Source of the DNA: Deltaproteobacteria bacterium
GTDB lineage: Bacteria > Desulfobacterota > Syntrophia > Syntrophales > UBA2210
DNA length: 33,600 nucleotides
Direction: 5' to 3'
Assembly (NCBI GenBank): GCA_026388515.1
Contig: JAPLJO010000063.1
Span: forward strand, 1-33,600
Of the stretch, positions 1-8,815 are shown piece after piece. Numbering within the stretch: the stretch's first letter is position 1; the number at the start of each line of letters is the position of its first letter. Made by a program: the position numbers and the translations under genes. Below the pieces are notes generated by a model. The model did not search any database, was not told the origin of the DNA, and saw only the letters and a program-made list of their open reading frames with translations.

Positions 1-119
1 AGTGAGAGGACAGGTTGAATTCCCCTGAACTCCACCTTGTGTTCTGAAATGATTATTATGAATGACTCCTGCGGTGCCACGTGATCGGGCACCTGCTTCA
101 TGCACACGATGATATTCAT
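1..119 (-). CDS. etfB: Electron transfer flavoprotein beta subunit, N-terminal part (runs off window start)
   Basis: Reverse-strand translation from ATG at 119: MNIIVCMKQVPDHVAPQESFIIIISEHKVEFRGIQPVLS..., matching the EtfB N-terminal pattern M-x-I-x-V-C-x-K-Q-V-P-D. A purine-rich GAGGGGG lies just upstream. Open to the window edge. Confidence 0.7.
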   Translation of the reverse strand, partial: MNIIVCMKQVPDHVAPQESFIIIISEHKVEFRGIQPVLS

Positions 120-124
120 CTGGT

Positions 125-436
125 TGCCCCCTCATCCCCGGTGGACATGAAGTGGTCGAGGCCGATCTGCCGTCAGTAGTGATGGTCAGCAACGAGGTGG
201 GAGAACTGAGGTATCCGACGATGATTCAGCGCAGGGATGCCAAGAGCAAACCCATTATCTCATGGAGAGCAGACGATATTGGCTACCAGCTGGCCGAGGG
301 CAGCAAGGTCCATATCCGATTTCTTATCAAGCCTGAACTTAAACCCCGGGAGTGTCGATATTTCAAGGGGGATACTCCCGCCGACATGGGAAAGAACCTA
401 GCCCTTGCCTTACTGAATGACACTACCATCGGATAA
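125..436 (+). pseudogene. Electron transfer flavoprotein beta subunit, C-terminal fragment (no N-terminal half on this strand)
   Basis: In-frame PLIPGGHEVVEADLPSVVMVSNEVGELRYPTMIQRRDAKSKPIISWRADDIG...GDTPADMGKNLALALLND is EtfB C-terminal-like. An in-frame TGA at 110-112 and absence of the upstream half indicate a truncated gene. Confidence 0.7.
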
Positions 437-480
437 ATGGAAGAACATTAATAATTTATGTTAGGAAAAGGAGGAGAAAA

Positions 481-906
481 ATGAAATACTGGAAAGATCA
501 TGATGAGCCTATCAAAGCATTTGTTCGTCTCATGGAGGAAAGTTTTAAGGATGCGGAGTTAAGCGCAAGCCTTCAAAGTGTGAATCAGCTCATTTGGTTT
601 GACTACACTCAGGATGCTCCGGACTGTTCATTCTGGGTTAATGTCAGACCAGGGAAACTTGAAGTAGGAAAAGGCAAGCCCGATGGAACCCCTGATTTAA
701 TCATGAGCACTTCCGCTGACAATGCACATCTCTCATGGTCGAACAAGCTCAGCCCCATCATGGCCATTACCCGGAAGATAATCATAGTCAAAGGTTCAGC
801 AACTGGGCTCCTGAAGCTTGCACCCAAGCTCTCCAAGGTAGCAAAGATCTATGAACAGGTACTCAAGGAATTGGGTTGGGAAGATAAGATCGTGCAGCAA
901 TCTTGA
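481..906 (+). CDS. SCP2 sterol-binding/lipid-transfer domain protein
   Basis: 141 aa; SCP2-like core (DCSFWVNVRPGKLEVGKGKPDGTPDLIMSTSADNAHLSW...IIIVKGSATGLLKLAPKLSKV). RBS AAAGGAGGAG upstream. Confidence 0.75.
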   Translation: MKYWKDHDEPIKAFVRLMEESFKDAELSASLQSVNQLIWFDYTQDAPDCSFWVNVRPGKLEVGKGKPDGTPDLIMSTSADNAHLSWSNKLSPIMAITRKIIIVKGSATGLLKLAPKLSKVAKIYEQVLKELGWEDKIVQQS

Positions 907-1118
907 TTTGTTGCGGTGCCATGGAGTCCGTTTGTGATTATGGTTGCAGATAACATAATCGATCTGCGGCAATACGTTGGGTTTCCGGCACAATACCGGA
1001 TCATGCGAAAGTGGCCGGTTATCCATAAACCATGAACGCTTATCATTCTGCAATTAGAACTATTCCGGACTGGCCCGGCCCTGAGCATTGCGTAGCAGAC
1101 GTTTGCCTGGAAAAAAGA

Positions 1119-2600
1119 ATGGATCTGAGCACCACCTTTCAATCCCTGTTTAAGCCCCGGACTATCGTTTTTATTGGTGCTTCGCAGGACTTTCAAAAAT
1201 GGGGGTTCACGATCCTGCACAATATTATAAAGGGGGGGTTCCAGGGACACGTCTACCCCGTCAATCCCGGAGGCGGCTCCTGGTATGGACGCAGGGTTTA
1301 CGTCAGCCTTGATGAGATTGAGGATCCGATAGATCTTGCGGTGATCGTCGTCGCACAGGAGCATGTCCTTGCAACTGTTCTGAAATGCGTTGAAAAGAGA
1401 ATCCCCGCCGGCATAATTATCACGGCAGGATTTTCGGAAACGGGTAACGCAGGAACCGTGCAGGAGGAAGAGATCATAAGAGCTGCCCGCGCCGGCGGCA
1501 TGCGCTTGGTGGGGCCAAATACAATGGGCGTTTACAGCGGTTTCCCTTCCCCGATGCAGGCTATCATGGCCGCTGTTAGATTACTTCCAGGACCGGTGGG
1601 GCTGGTTGTCCAAAGTGGAAATCTTGGAGTATCGATCAGTTCCAGATTCAGCCGCAGAAATATAGGGATCAGCCGTCTGATAAGTTCCGGAAATGAGGGA
1701 GACCTCAATACGGGGGATTATCTTGAACTCCTCGAGATAGACGCCAATACGAAGCTGATTTGTCTGTACGTAGAAGGTATTCGCCTGCCCGACCGCTTCC
1801 TTCAAATTGCGCGGAGAGTTGCAGCCAAAAAGCCCGTCCTGCTTCTGAAAGGAGGACGAAGCCCATCGGGGGCGCTGGCAGCCCGTTCTCACACGGGAGC
1901 CCTGGCCGGCGACGACCGTATCTTCAGAGGAATATGCCGCCAGTCGGGTATAGTTCAGGTAGAGACCATAGATGAAATGGTGGATATTGCGGGCATGTTT
2001 CTGACCCAGCCGAAACCGCGGGGCAACCGGGTCGGCATTATCACACTCGGTGGCGGGTGGGGAGTACTGGCGACGGACCTCTGCGCATATCACGGCCTAA
2101 AAGTTCCCGCGCTCAATGAAGACCTGATAAATCGCATTAATGCAGTTCTGCCGTCTTACTGGAGTCGCGGTAACCCGGTGGATCTGGTCGCACCCAACAG
2201 GATCTCCTCCATTACGGATGTTGCCGGGATTCTTCTTGAGGATGACTCCATGGATGCCGTGCTGATGCTGGGCCTCGGCTATATCACCATGAGGGCCCGC
2301 CGCCTGCTCGATTCACCGATTATTCCAGCGCAGAAAACCGGCAATACCGCCCGAGCGCTGATATCCGCTGAGATACAACTCCTCGATCTAATCATAGAAC
2401 AGATCCGACAAACCGGAAAGCCCATCATACCCGTACTCGACATCGAAATTCATGATGAAGTCATGGAAAACAATCCGGCAAAATACCTCGAACAACACGG
2501 GATCATGGCCTATACAGCCCCTGATCAGGCCATCAGGGCCCTCGGTTGTGTAGTACGCCACACCACCCGCCATAATCAAGTTCATCAGGAGATTACATGA
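1119..2600 (+). CDS. Acyl-CoA synthetase (NDP-forming), alpha-type: CoA-binding plus succinyl-CoA ligase-like domains, no ATP-grasp domain
   Basis: ORF 1032-2600; internal ATG 1119 (MDLSTTFQSLFKPRTIVFIGAS) fits the family N-terminus. GPNTMG, QSGNLG and RSHTGALAGDD (phospho-His motif) present. Confidence 0.85.
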   Translation: MDLSTTFQSLFKPRTIVFIGASQDFQKWGFTILHNIIKGGFQGHVYPVNPGGGSWYGRRVYVSLDEIEDPIDLAVIVVAQEHVLATVLKCVEKRIPAGIIITAGFSETGNAGTVQEEEIIRAARAGGMRLVGPNTMGVYSGFPSPMQAIMAAVRLLPGPVGLVVQSGNLGVSISSRFSRRNIGISRLISSGNEGDLNTGDYLELLEIDANTKLICLYVEGIRLPDRFLQIARRVAAKKPVLLLKGGRSPSGALAARSHTGALAGDDRIFRGICRQSGIVQVETIDEMVDIAGMFLTQPKPRGNRVGIITLGGGWGVLATDLCAYHGLKVPALNEDLINRINAVLPSYWSRGNPVDLVAPNRISSITDVAGILLEDDSMDAVLMLGLGYITMRARRLLDSPIIPAQKTGNTARALISAEIQLLDLIIEQIRQTGKPIIPVLDIEIHDEVMENNPAKYLEQHGIMAYTAPDQAIRALGCVVRHTTRHNQVHQEIT

Positions 2601-2771
2601 TTGTAATCTTCTACAGAATCATAGAGCTACTTTCCCCATCATCGCATCACAAAATACAGATTGATTTATGCCGTGGTATCTCCTATCCTAATCACATTAA
2701 GGAACAGTCTTCACAATACGTTCATATTGCTGCTCATTACAATCTGTTCTTACATATGGAGGTTTCTACGT

Positions 2772-3081
2772 ATGGAGTGTCCCGGGTGCCACTTTCAGAA
2801 CAGAGACGAAGCCATATTTTGTAATGAGCATGGCTACAAACTGGAGAATATATGCCCCAATTGTGGCAATACAAATCGTCTTGGAAGCAAGTATTGCGAT
2901 AAGTGCGGTAATGTTCTGACGATAACACCTCCAAAAATAGCTAAACCGCCCCCATCCTTACCAATCACACATAGATCACGAATGTAAATGCGTTACTGTC
3001 TTGTTCAGCGACCTCTCAGGCTCGAACATTATATCCGTTCCGGCAGCGGAAGCACGCTCATCGGCGTCGTCGACATGCTGA
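2772..3081 (+). pseudogene. Remnant of a double-zinc-ribbon / class III nucleotide cyclase N-terminus, frameshifted
   Basis: Frame of 2661-2987 gives MECPGCHFQNRDEAIFCNEHGYKLENICPNCGNTNRLGSKYCDKCGNVL. The frame starting 2977 gives HECKCVTVLFSDLSG, the canonical class III cyclase start, then stops at 3081. Confidence 0.6.
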
Positions 3082-3099
3082 ATAAAAAGTAATAGGCGG

Positions 3100-3909
3100 A
3101 TGAAGATGAAAAGAGTGCCCGTAGTGCTTGCAGTATGGATTGCCTTTGTTGCTATGGCCACAGCACCCGGCTTCAGCGAGGAGATGAGTGATGAGGAACT
3201 CGCCAAGAAGACACAAAACCCGGTAGCTAACCTGACCAGTCTTCCCCTGCAGTTAAACGCAGATTATGGCAATGGCCCAGCGGACGCAGCGAAATATACC
3301 CTCAACATCCAGCCAGTCATTCCATTTTCCCTGAATGAGGATTGGAACCTCATCACCCGCACCATTGTTCCTCTCATTCATGCGGAATCACCAATTCCAA
3401 ATGGAGATGACGGTAATGGTTGGGGAGATATTATGCAGAGCTTCTTCTTTACGCCTAAGAAGGATTTCAATAGCTGGATAGTGGGAGGCGGACCGGTGTT
3501 GCGTTATCCATCTGCAACCGATGACACACTCGGCAGCGAGAAGTGGAGTGCCGGCCCCACAATGGTGGTGCTCAAGCAGGAAAGCGGCTTTACCTATGGA
3601 ATCCTTGTGAACCATCTCTGGTCATATGCCGGCGATTGTGACCGTTCATACATCAACGCCACGTTCCTCCAGCCAGTTATTTCCTATACTACAAAGATGC
3701 ACACATCATTCGGCTTGAACACCGAATCGACGTATGACTGGAGGGAATATGAATGGATTGTGCCCATCAATGTTTTAGTGACCCAAATGCTGAAGATTGG
3801 CAACCAGCTGATCAGCCTTCAGATAGCTTATCGCTATTATGCCGAAAAGCCGGAGGGCGGATCGGACTGGGGTCTACGCTTTGCATTGACCTTCCTGTTC
3901 CCGAAATGA
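3100..3909 (+). CDS. Predicted outer-membrane transporter-like protein (MetA phenol-degradation/neuromedin U-like family)
   Basis: 269 aa with signal peptide; AKKTQNPVANLTSLPLQLNADYGNGP...YTLNIQPVIPFSLNEDWNLITRTIVPLI is typical of this family. Confidence 0.7.
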   Translation: MKMKRVPVVLAVWIAFVAMATAPGFSEEMSDEELAKKTQNPVANLTSLPLQLNADYGNGPADAAKYTLNIQPVIPFSLNEDWNLITRTIVPLIHAESPIPNGDDGNGWGDIMQSFFFTPKKDFNSWIVGGGPVLRYPSATDDTLGSEKWSAGPTMVVLKQESGFTYGILVNHLWSYAGDCDRSYINATFLQPVISYTTKMHTSFGLNTESTYDWREYEWIVPINVLVTQMLKIGNQLISLQIAYRYYAEKPEGGSDWGLRFALTFLFPK

Positions 3910-4011
3910 GGCAATTGCTCATACATGAAGAAATCCTTTTGAATGTTGATACGTGGTTTATTGTTTTGATTCTTACCAGCAAGTAATTATTTCAGAAAAG
4001 GAGGTACAAAG

Positions 4012-4764
4012 ATGAAGAAGGGAATGATTGCAATGACTGTGGCGACCGTGTTGGTGTTCGCGGGTGTGTCGGGTTTCGCCGCCGAACCGCAGGGATGGAA
4101 ATTCGAACTCACACCCTACCTGTGGTATGCGGGAATTGAGGGCGATGTCACCGTAAAGGGGCAGAAGATCGATTTCGAAAAGTCTGCCAGCGACCTAGTC
4201 GACTATGTCGAAGCGGGGGGGTCGCTGCTCGGTGTGGTCCAGTACAACCGATTACTGTTCTGGGGACAGGTGGACTACTTCTCATTGAGCACCGACGCGT
4301 TGGACGTAGAAGACCAACCCAAAGGTGGAAGCCTGGATACGGATATGCTGCTCTGGGAGTATGCCATGGGGTATCAGATTGACGGCTTTTGGGAGGGCCA
4401 GACGATCGACCTGATGGTCGGCATACGTACGCTGCGTCAGGAGAACGATTTGAAGGTGTTCGGCAAGGGAACCATCAGTACAGACGATACTATATCGGAC
4501 CCCATTTTTGTCGTGAGGCCGAGTTTTCCGCTCTTCCCCTCAAAAATCAAGGGGCTGCGCTTCAATCCGACGCTGGCCATCGGTGGCGGCGGTGATGCCG
4601 ATCTGGTGTATGAACTATTTCCACAGTTCCAATATCAAATTACGGATAACATCGCCGCTCGTTTAGGTTATCGCACGGTCGGCTATAAGTTCTCAGATGA
4701 TAACGACAACGAGCTGAACTTCCGTATGGCCGGTCTGATTGCTGGCGTGGGCGTAATGTTTTAA
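4012..4764 (+). CDS. Outer-membrane beta-barrel protein
   Basis: 250 aa, signal peptide (MKKGMIAMTVATVLVFAGVSGFAA), WKFELTPYLWYAGIEGDVTVKG, amphipathic strands, C-terminal Phe; strong RBS AAAGGAGGT. Confidence 0.7.
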   Translation: MKKGMIAMTVATVLVFAGVSGFAAEPQGWKFELTPYLWYAGIEGDVTVKGQKIDFEKSASDLVDYVEAGGSLLGVVQYNRLLFWGQVDYFSLSTDALDVEDQPKGGSLDTDMLLWEYAMGYQIDGFWEGQTIDLMVGIRTLRQENDLKVFGKGTISTDDTISDPIFVVRPSFPLFPSKIKGLRFNPTLAIGGGGDADLVYELFPQFQYQITDNIAARLGYRTVGYKFSDDNDNELNFRMAGLIAGVGVMF

Positions 4765-4889
4765 TGAGATGGTCTCGTGGACAGAAGGGAAGTGCGACGG
4801 TTCTTCTCCCCTTTAATGTTTGGAAAAATGCAGTATATTTTCCTCTGCTGAAATGAACTGAAATAATGTATCTAAAGGAGAACAAAGTT

Positions 4890-7355
4890 ATGAGACTACG
4901 ACAGTGTACAAAACAGCAAGCGGTGAAAGGACATACTGCCGGCGCCTGGACCGCCGTGGGCTCTTTGCTGGCGTCGGGACTTATACTAAGTATCAATGCG
5001 TCAGCACAGGAGGTGCTGCCGATTCCACCGGCACCCTTCAAAGGGCAGATAGGCCTGAGTGCCAAGGACTCGAAATCCGATTTTCCAAAACCGGTAGAGG
5101 CGCCAAAGGGGGTGCCGAACATTGTTCTGATACTCCTTGACGATGTCGGATTCGGCGCGTCGAGTACGTTCGGCGGGCCCATCAGTACACCCACATTGGA
5201 TCGGTTAGCGAAGAATGGATTGCGCTATACGCAGTTTCATACGACGGCGCTCAGTTCTCCCACACGAGCAGCTTTGCTCACCGGACGCAATAATCACTCG
5301 GTTCATACCGGAGTGATCATGGAGCAGGCAACGGGCTTTCCCGGATACGACAGCCTTTTGGGTAAGGATACCGCAACTGTCGCCGAAATCCTGAAGCAGA
5401 AGGGCTGGAACACCGCCTGGTTCGGTAAGAACCACAACGTGCCGGACTGGCAGACCAGCCAGGCCGGTCCGTTCGATCTCTGGCCGACCGGGCTGGGATT
5501 TGAGAAGTTCTATGGGTTCATCGGCGCCGAGACCAATCAGTGGCGGCCGGCAGTGTTCGACGGTACGAAACCCATCGAGCCGTACCTCGGCAAGCCGGAC
5601 TACAACTTCGATTACGACATCGCCGACCAGGCCATCCAGTGGGTGCGCAACCAAAAGGCCGTCGCACCGGACAAGCCCTTCTTCCTCTACTATGCGCCGG
5701 GGGCAACCCACGCGCCGCATCATCCTAAAAAAGAATGGATCGCCAAGTACAAGAGCCAGTTCGATCAGGGCTGGGACAAGGTTCGCGAGGAAACGCTGGC
5801 GCGGCAGAAAAAGCTGGGGATCGTGCCGGCCAACACACAATTGACACCACGCTCACGGGGGATTCCTGCCTGGGATACCCTTAATGCCGAACAGAAGCAA
5901 CTCAGCGCTTACATGATGGAGATTTATGCCGGCTTCCTCGAGCAGACCGACTACAACATCGGCCGTATGCTGGATGCTATTGAGAAACTCGGCCAGCTAG
6001 ACAACACACTGGTGATCTACATCGTCGGCGACAACGGCGCCAGCGCCGAGGGCGGCGCTAACGGGACCTTCAACGAGATGGCCCACCTTAACGGCATCGA
6101 CGAAGGCTACGAGGCCATCCTCAAGCACAAGGACAGCCTGGGGAAGTGGTCCTCCAACAACCACTATCCGATGGGCTGGGCACACGCGATGGACGCGCCG
6201 TTCCAGTGGACCAAACAGATTGCCTCGCACTACGGCGGCACCCGCAACGGCATGGTCATCTCATGGCCTGCCCATATCAATGACGAGGGAGGTATCCGCC
6301 CCCAGTGGCACCACACGATTGATATCGTGCCAACCATCCTGGAGGCAACCGGTATCGAGCAACCCTCCTCCGTGAACGGCGTGGCGCAGAAACATATTGA
6401 GGGCGTCAGCATGGCATATAGCTTTGATGATCCTAAGGCGCCCTCGGCCCGCCGGACACAGTATTTCGAGATGTTCGGCAACCGGGCGATCTATCATGAC
6501 GGCTGGTTGGCCTGTACGACGCCGAAACTCGCGCCTTGGGAGGACGTCACCATGGTTCCGGCGGCGGCCACAATTGACGTGATCACTGGCTACAAGTGGG
6601 AACTCTACCACGTCGCGGAGGACTTCAGTGAGGCCGTCAACCTCGCCGAGCAGCAGCCCGACAAGCTGCATGAGATGCAGTTGCTCTTCTATGCGGAGGC
6701 CGCGAAGTACAACGTCCTACCGCTGGACGACAGCAAGGTCGCGCGGCTTGATGTGCGTATCCGACCGAGTCTGACGCGCGGACGCACCGAATTCGTATAT
6801 GAAGGAGGTGTCACGCGCATACCGGAAGCGGCGGCCCCGGACGTGAAGAACAAGTCATTCCGCATCACGGCCGAGGTGGTCGTGCCCGAAGGTGGCGGTC
6901 AAGGTGTCATCGTCACCCAAGGAGGTCTGGCCGGCGGCTGGGCGCTACTGTTCCGAGACGGCAAACCGGTGTTTCAATACAACACGTTGAACTTGGCGTA
7001 CTTTACCATAGCCGCTAAGGACGCCCTCAAACCCGGTAAACACACGATAGCCTTCGACTTCAAGTACGATGGCGGCGGGTTTGGCAAGGGCGGCAACGGG
7101 GCGCTGAGCGTAGACGGCACAACGGTGGCTGAGGGCCGCATCGCCGCCACCGTTCCATTGCGGTTCACTTTGGATGAGACCTTCGACGTGGGTGAGGATA
7201 CCGGCACACCCGTAAGCGAAGACTACGATGTACCGTTTGCGTTCACCGGCGAGATCAGGAAAGTTGTCGTTAAGCTCGGAGATTCCAAACTTGGCGCCGC
7301 CGACCAACAGAAGCTGCAGAGCAAAGAGCGCAAAGCGGCTCTTGCGGTGCAATAA
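4890..7355 (+). CDS. Secreted Ser-type sulfatase (arylsulfatase family)
   Basis: ORF 4866-7355; ATG 4890 preceded by AAAGGAG. Signal peptide; NIVLILLDDVGFG metal site; HTTALSSPTRAALLTGRN (S-x-P-T-R with Ser at the formylglycine position); VIYIVGDNGA. Confidence 0.9.
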   Translation: MRLRQCTKQQAVKGHTAGAWTAVGSLLASGLILSINASAQEVLPIPPAPFKGQIGLSAKDSKSDFPKPVEAPKGVPNIVLILLDDVGFGASSTFGGPISTPTLDRLAKNGLRYTQFHTTALSSPTRAALLTGRNNHSVHTGVIMEQATGFPGYDSLLGKDTATVAEILKQKGWNTAWFGKNHNVPDWQTSQAGPFDLWPTGLGFEKFYGFIGAETNQWRPAVFDGTKPIEPYLGKPDYNFDYDIADQAIQWVRNQKAVAPDKPFFLYYAPGATHAPHHPKKEWIAKYKSQFDQGWDKVREETLARQKKLGIVPANTQLTPRSRGIPAWDTLNAEQKQLSAYMMEIYAGFLEQTDYNIGRMLDAIEKLGQLDNTLVIYIVGDNGASAEGGANGTFNEMAHLNGIDEGYEAILKHKDSLGKWSSNNHYPMGWAHAMDAPFQWTKQIASHYGGTRNGMVISWPAHINDEGGIRPQWHHTIDIVPTILEATGIEQPSSVNGVAQKHIEGVSMAYSFDDPKAPSARRTQYFEMFGNRAIYHDGWLACTTPKLAPWEDVTMVPAAATIDVITGYKWELYHVAEDFSEAVNLAEQQPDKLHEMQLLFYAEAAKYNVLPLDDSKVARLDVRIRPSLTRGRTEFVYEGGVTRIPEAAAPDVKNKSFRITAEVVVPEGGGQGVIVTQGGLAGGWALLFRDGKPVFQYNTLNLAYFTIAAKDALKPGKHTIAFDFKYDGGGFGKGGNGALSVDGTTVAEGRIAATVPLRFTLDETFDVGEDTGTPVSEDYDVPFAFTGEIRKVVVKLGDSKLGAADQQKLQSKERKAALAVQ

Positions 7356-7362
7356 GAACCCA

Positions 7363-7392
7363 GGAAGGCGGGGCTTCCAAGGCCCGCCTTCC
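7363..7392 (+). promoter_or_regulatory. Strong intergenic RNA hairpin between sulfatase and maturase
   Basis: GGAAGGCGGG (7363-7372) pairs perfectly with CCCGCCTTCC (7383-7392), 10-nt loop; no clear U-tract follows. Confidence 0.6.
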
Positions 7393-7403
7393 AATCTCCC
7401 TAT

Positions 7404-8681
7404 ATGAACAGTACGCAAAGAAAGAGCGACTCTGCTCCGCAAGGCATCCACGTCGTGGCTAAACCCATAGGGCCACTGTGCAACCTCGAGTGCGAATATT
7501 GTTTTTACCTTGAAAAACAGGCACTCTTCGATTCCGGTGGCCAGTACCGGATGTCCGATAAAGTCCTCACCGCATTCATCACAAGCTACATCACCGCTCA
7601 GCCCACACCGGCAGTTGAATTCGTCTGGCAGGGAGGCGAGCCGACGCTTTTGGGGATCGATTTCTTCAAAAGGGTGGTTGAACTCCAGCGGCAGTTTGCG
7701 GGAGGAAAAATGATCTCCAATTCACTCCAGACGAACGGCACGCTCCTCGATGTCGAATGGTGCCGTTTTCTGAAGAAGCACAATTTCATGGTGGGGATCA
7801 GCCTGGACGGTCCGAAAGAGATTCACGACCGCTATCGCCGTGACCACCAGGGTAAGAGCACCTTTGACCGGGTGATGCATGGTCTCAACCTGCTGCAGGA
7901 ATACAAGGTTGATTATAACGTGCTGGCTTGTGTAGCCCGGGAAACGGCGGCAAGCCCTCTCGAAGTATACAGTTTTCTCAGGGATGCAGGTGTCGAGTTC
8001 ATCCAGTTCACGCCCATCGTGGAGCGCCTGCCCGATGCATGCTGCAGTCAGCTTGGTCTGAGCCTTGCGGGTCCTTCATTTCTGGGAAAAGAAGAACCAC
8101 AAACCGAGGTTACCCCCTGGACGGTGATTCCCGAGGAATACGGCGATTTTCTGATCGCCGTTTATGAAGAATGGATCCGCCATGATGTGGGCAAGGTATT
8201 TGTCATGAACTTCGAATGGGCGCTCAACGCCTGGATCGGCAATCCCTCGCCGGTCTGTATCCATGCGGAGCAATGCGGGCGATCAGTTGTGACCGAGCAC
8301 AATGGCGATGTCTATGCCTGTGACCATTGTGTCTACCCCGAGTACAGGCTCGGGAATATTTTAACCGACAATCTCCTGCAGATGGTCGGGAAATCAATAC
8401 AGTCAGGTTTCGGCATAACAAAGGAGTCGGCCTTGCCTCGCTGGTGCGGGGAATGCGAAGTCTTGGCAGCCTGCCGGGGCGGGTGTCCCAAGCATCGTTT
8501 TACAAGAACATGGGACAATGAACCGGGACTTCATTACCTCTGCGAAGGATACAAGAAGTTTTTCCTCCATATCCGGAAGTACCTGAGAGCAATGACAACC
8601 CTCCTGGAACACGGGCTGCCTGCGTCACACGTTATGAACGCAATAAATGGCCCATTATTTATAAAAGCAAGTGATAGATGA
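7404..8681 (+). CDS. Anaerobic sulfatase maturase (anSME), radical SAM/SPASM protein
   Basis: 425 aa; CNLECEYCFY (CxxxCxxC), EFVWQGGEPTLLG, C-terminal SPASM Cys cluster ACDHCVYPEYRLGN...WCGECEVLAACRGGCPKHR; directly downstream of the sulfatase. Confidence 0.92.
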   Translation: MNSTQRKSDSAPQGIHVVAKPIGPLCNLECEYCFYLEKQALFDSGGQYRMSDKVLTAFITSYITAQPTPAVEFVWQGGEPTLLGIDFFKRVVELQRQFAGGKMISNSLQTNGTLLDVEWCRFLKKHNFMVGISLDGPKEIHDRYRRDHQGKSTFDRVMHGLNLLQEYKVDYNVLACVARETAASPLEVYSFLRDAGVEFIQFTPIVERLPDACCSQLGLSLAGPSFLGKEEPQTEVTPWTVIPEEYGDFLIAVYEEWIRHDVGKVFVMNFEWALNAWIGNPSPVCIHAEQCGRSVVTEHNGDVYACDHCVYPEYRLGNILTDNLLQMVGKSIQSGFGITKESALPRWCGECEVLAACRGGCPKHRFTRTWDNEPGLHYLCEGYKKFFLHIRKYLRAMTTLLEHGLPASHVMNAINGPLFIKASDR

Positions 8682-8815
8682 TGAAATGTCAGGTCAGCTT
8701 GACAGAAATCATGTGGCTACCGGAAATCGATATGAAAAATTACCTTATAGGGGGAACTACATCTGGTTGAAGATAGAGATACTATAGTAGCGTAGAACCT
8801 CTTTCGGAGAAAGAA

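Noticed and set aside
2597-2824. 75-aa ORF after the first synthetase gene
   Set aside because: No domain, no good RBS, and overlaps the zinc-ribbon frame; likely non-coding.
5205-5840. 211-aa minus-strand ORF opposite the sulfatase
   Set aside because: Fully overlaps strongly supported sulfatase coding sequence; no domain signature.
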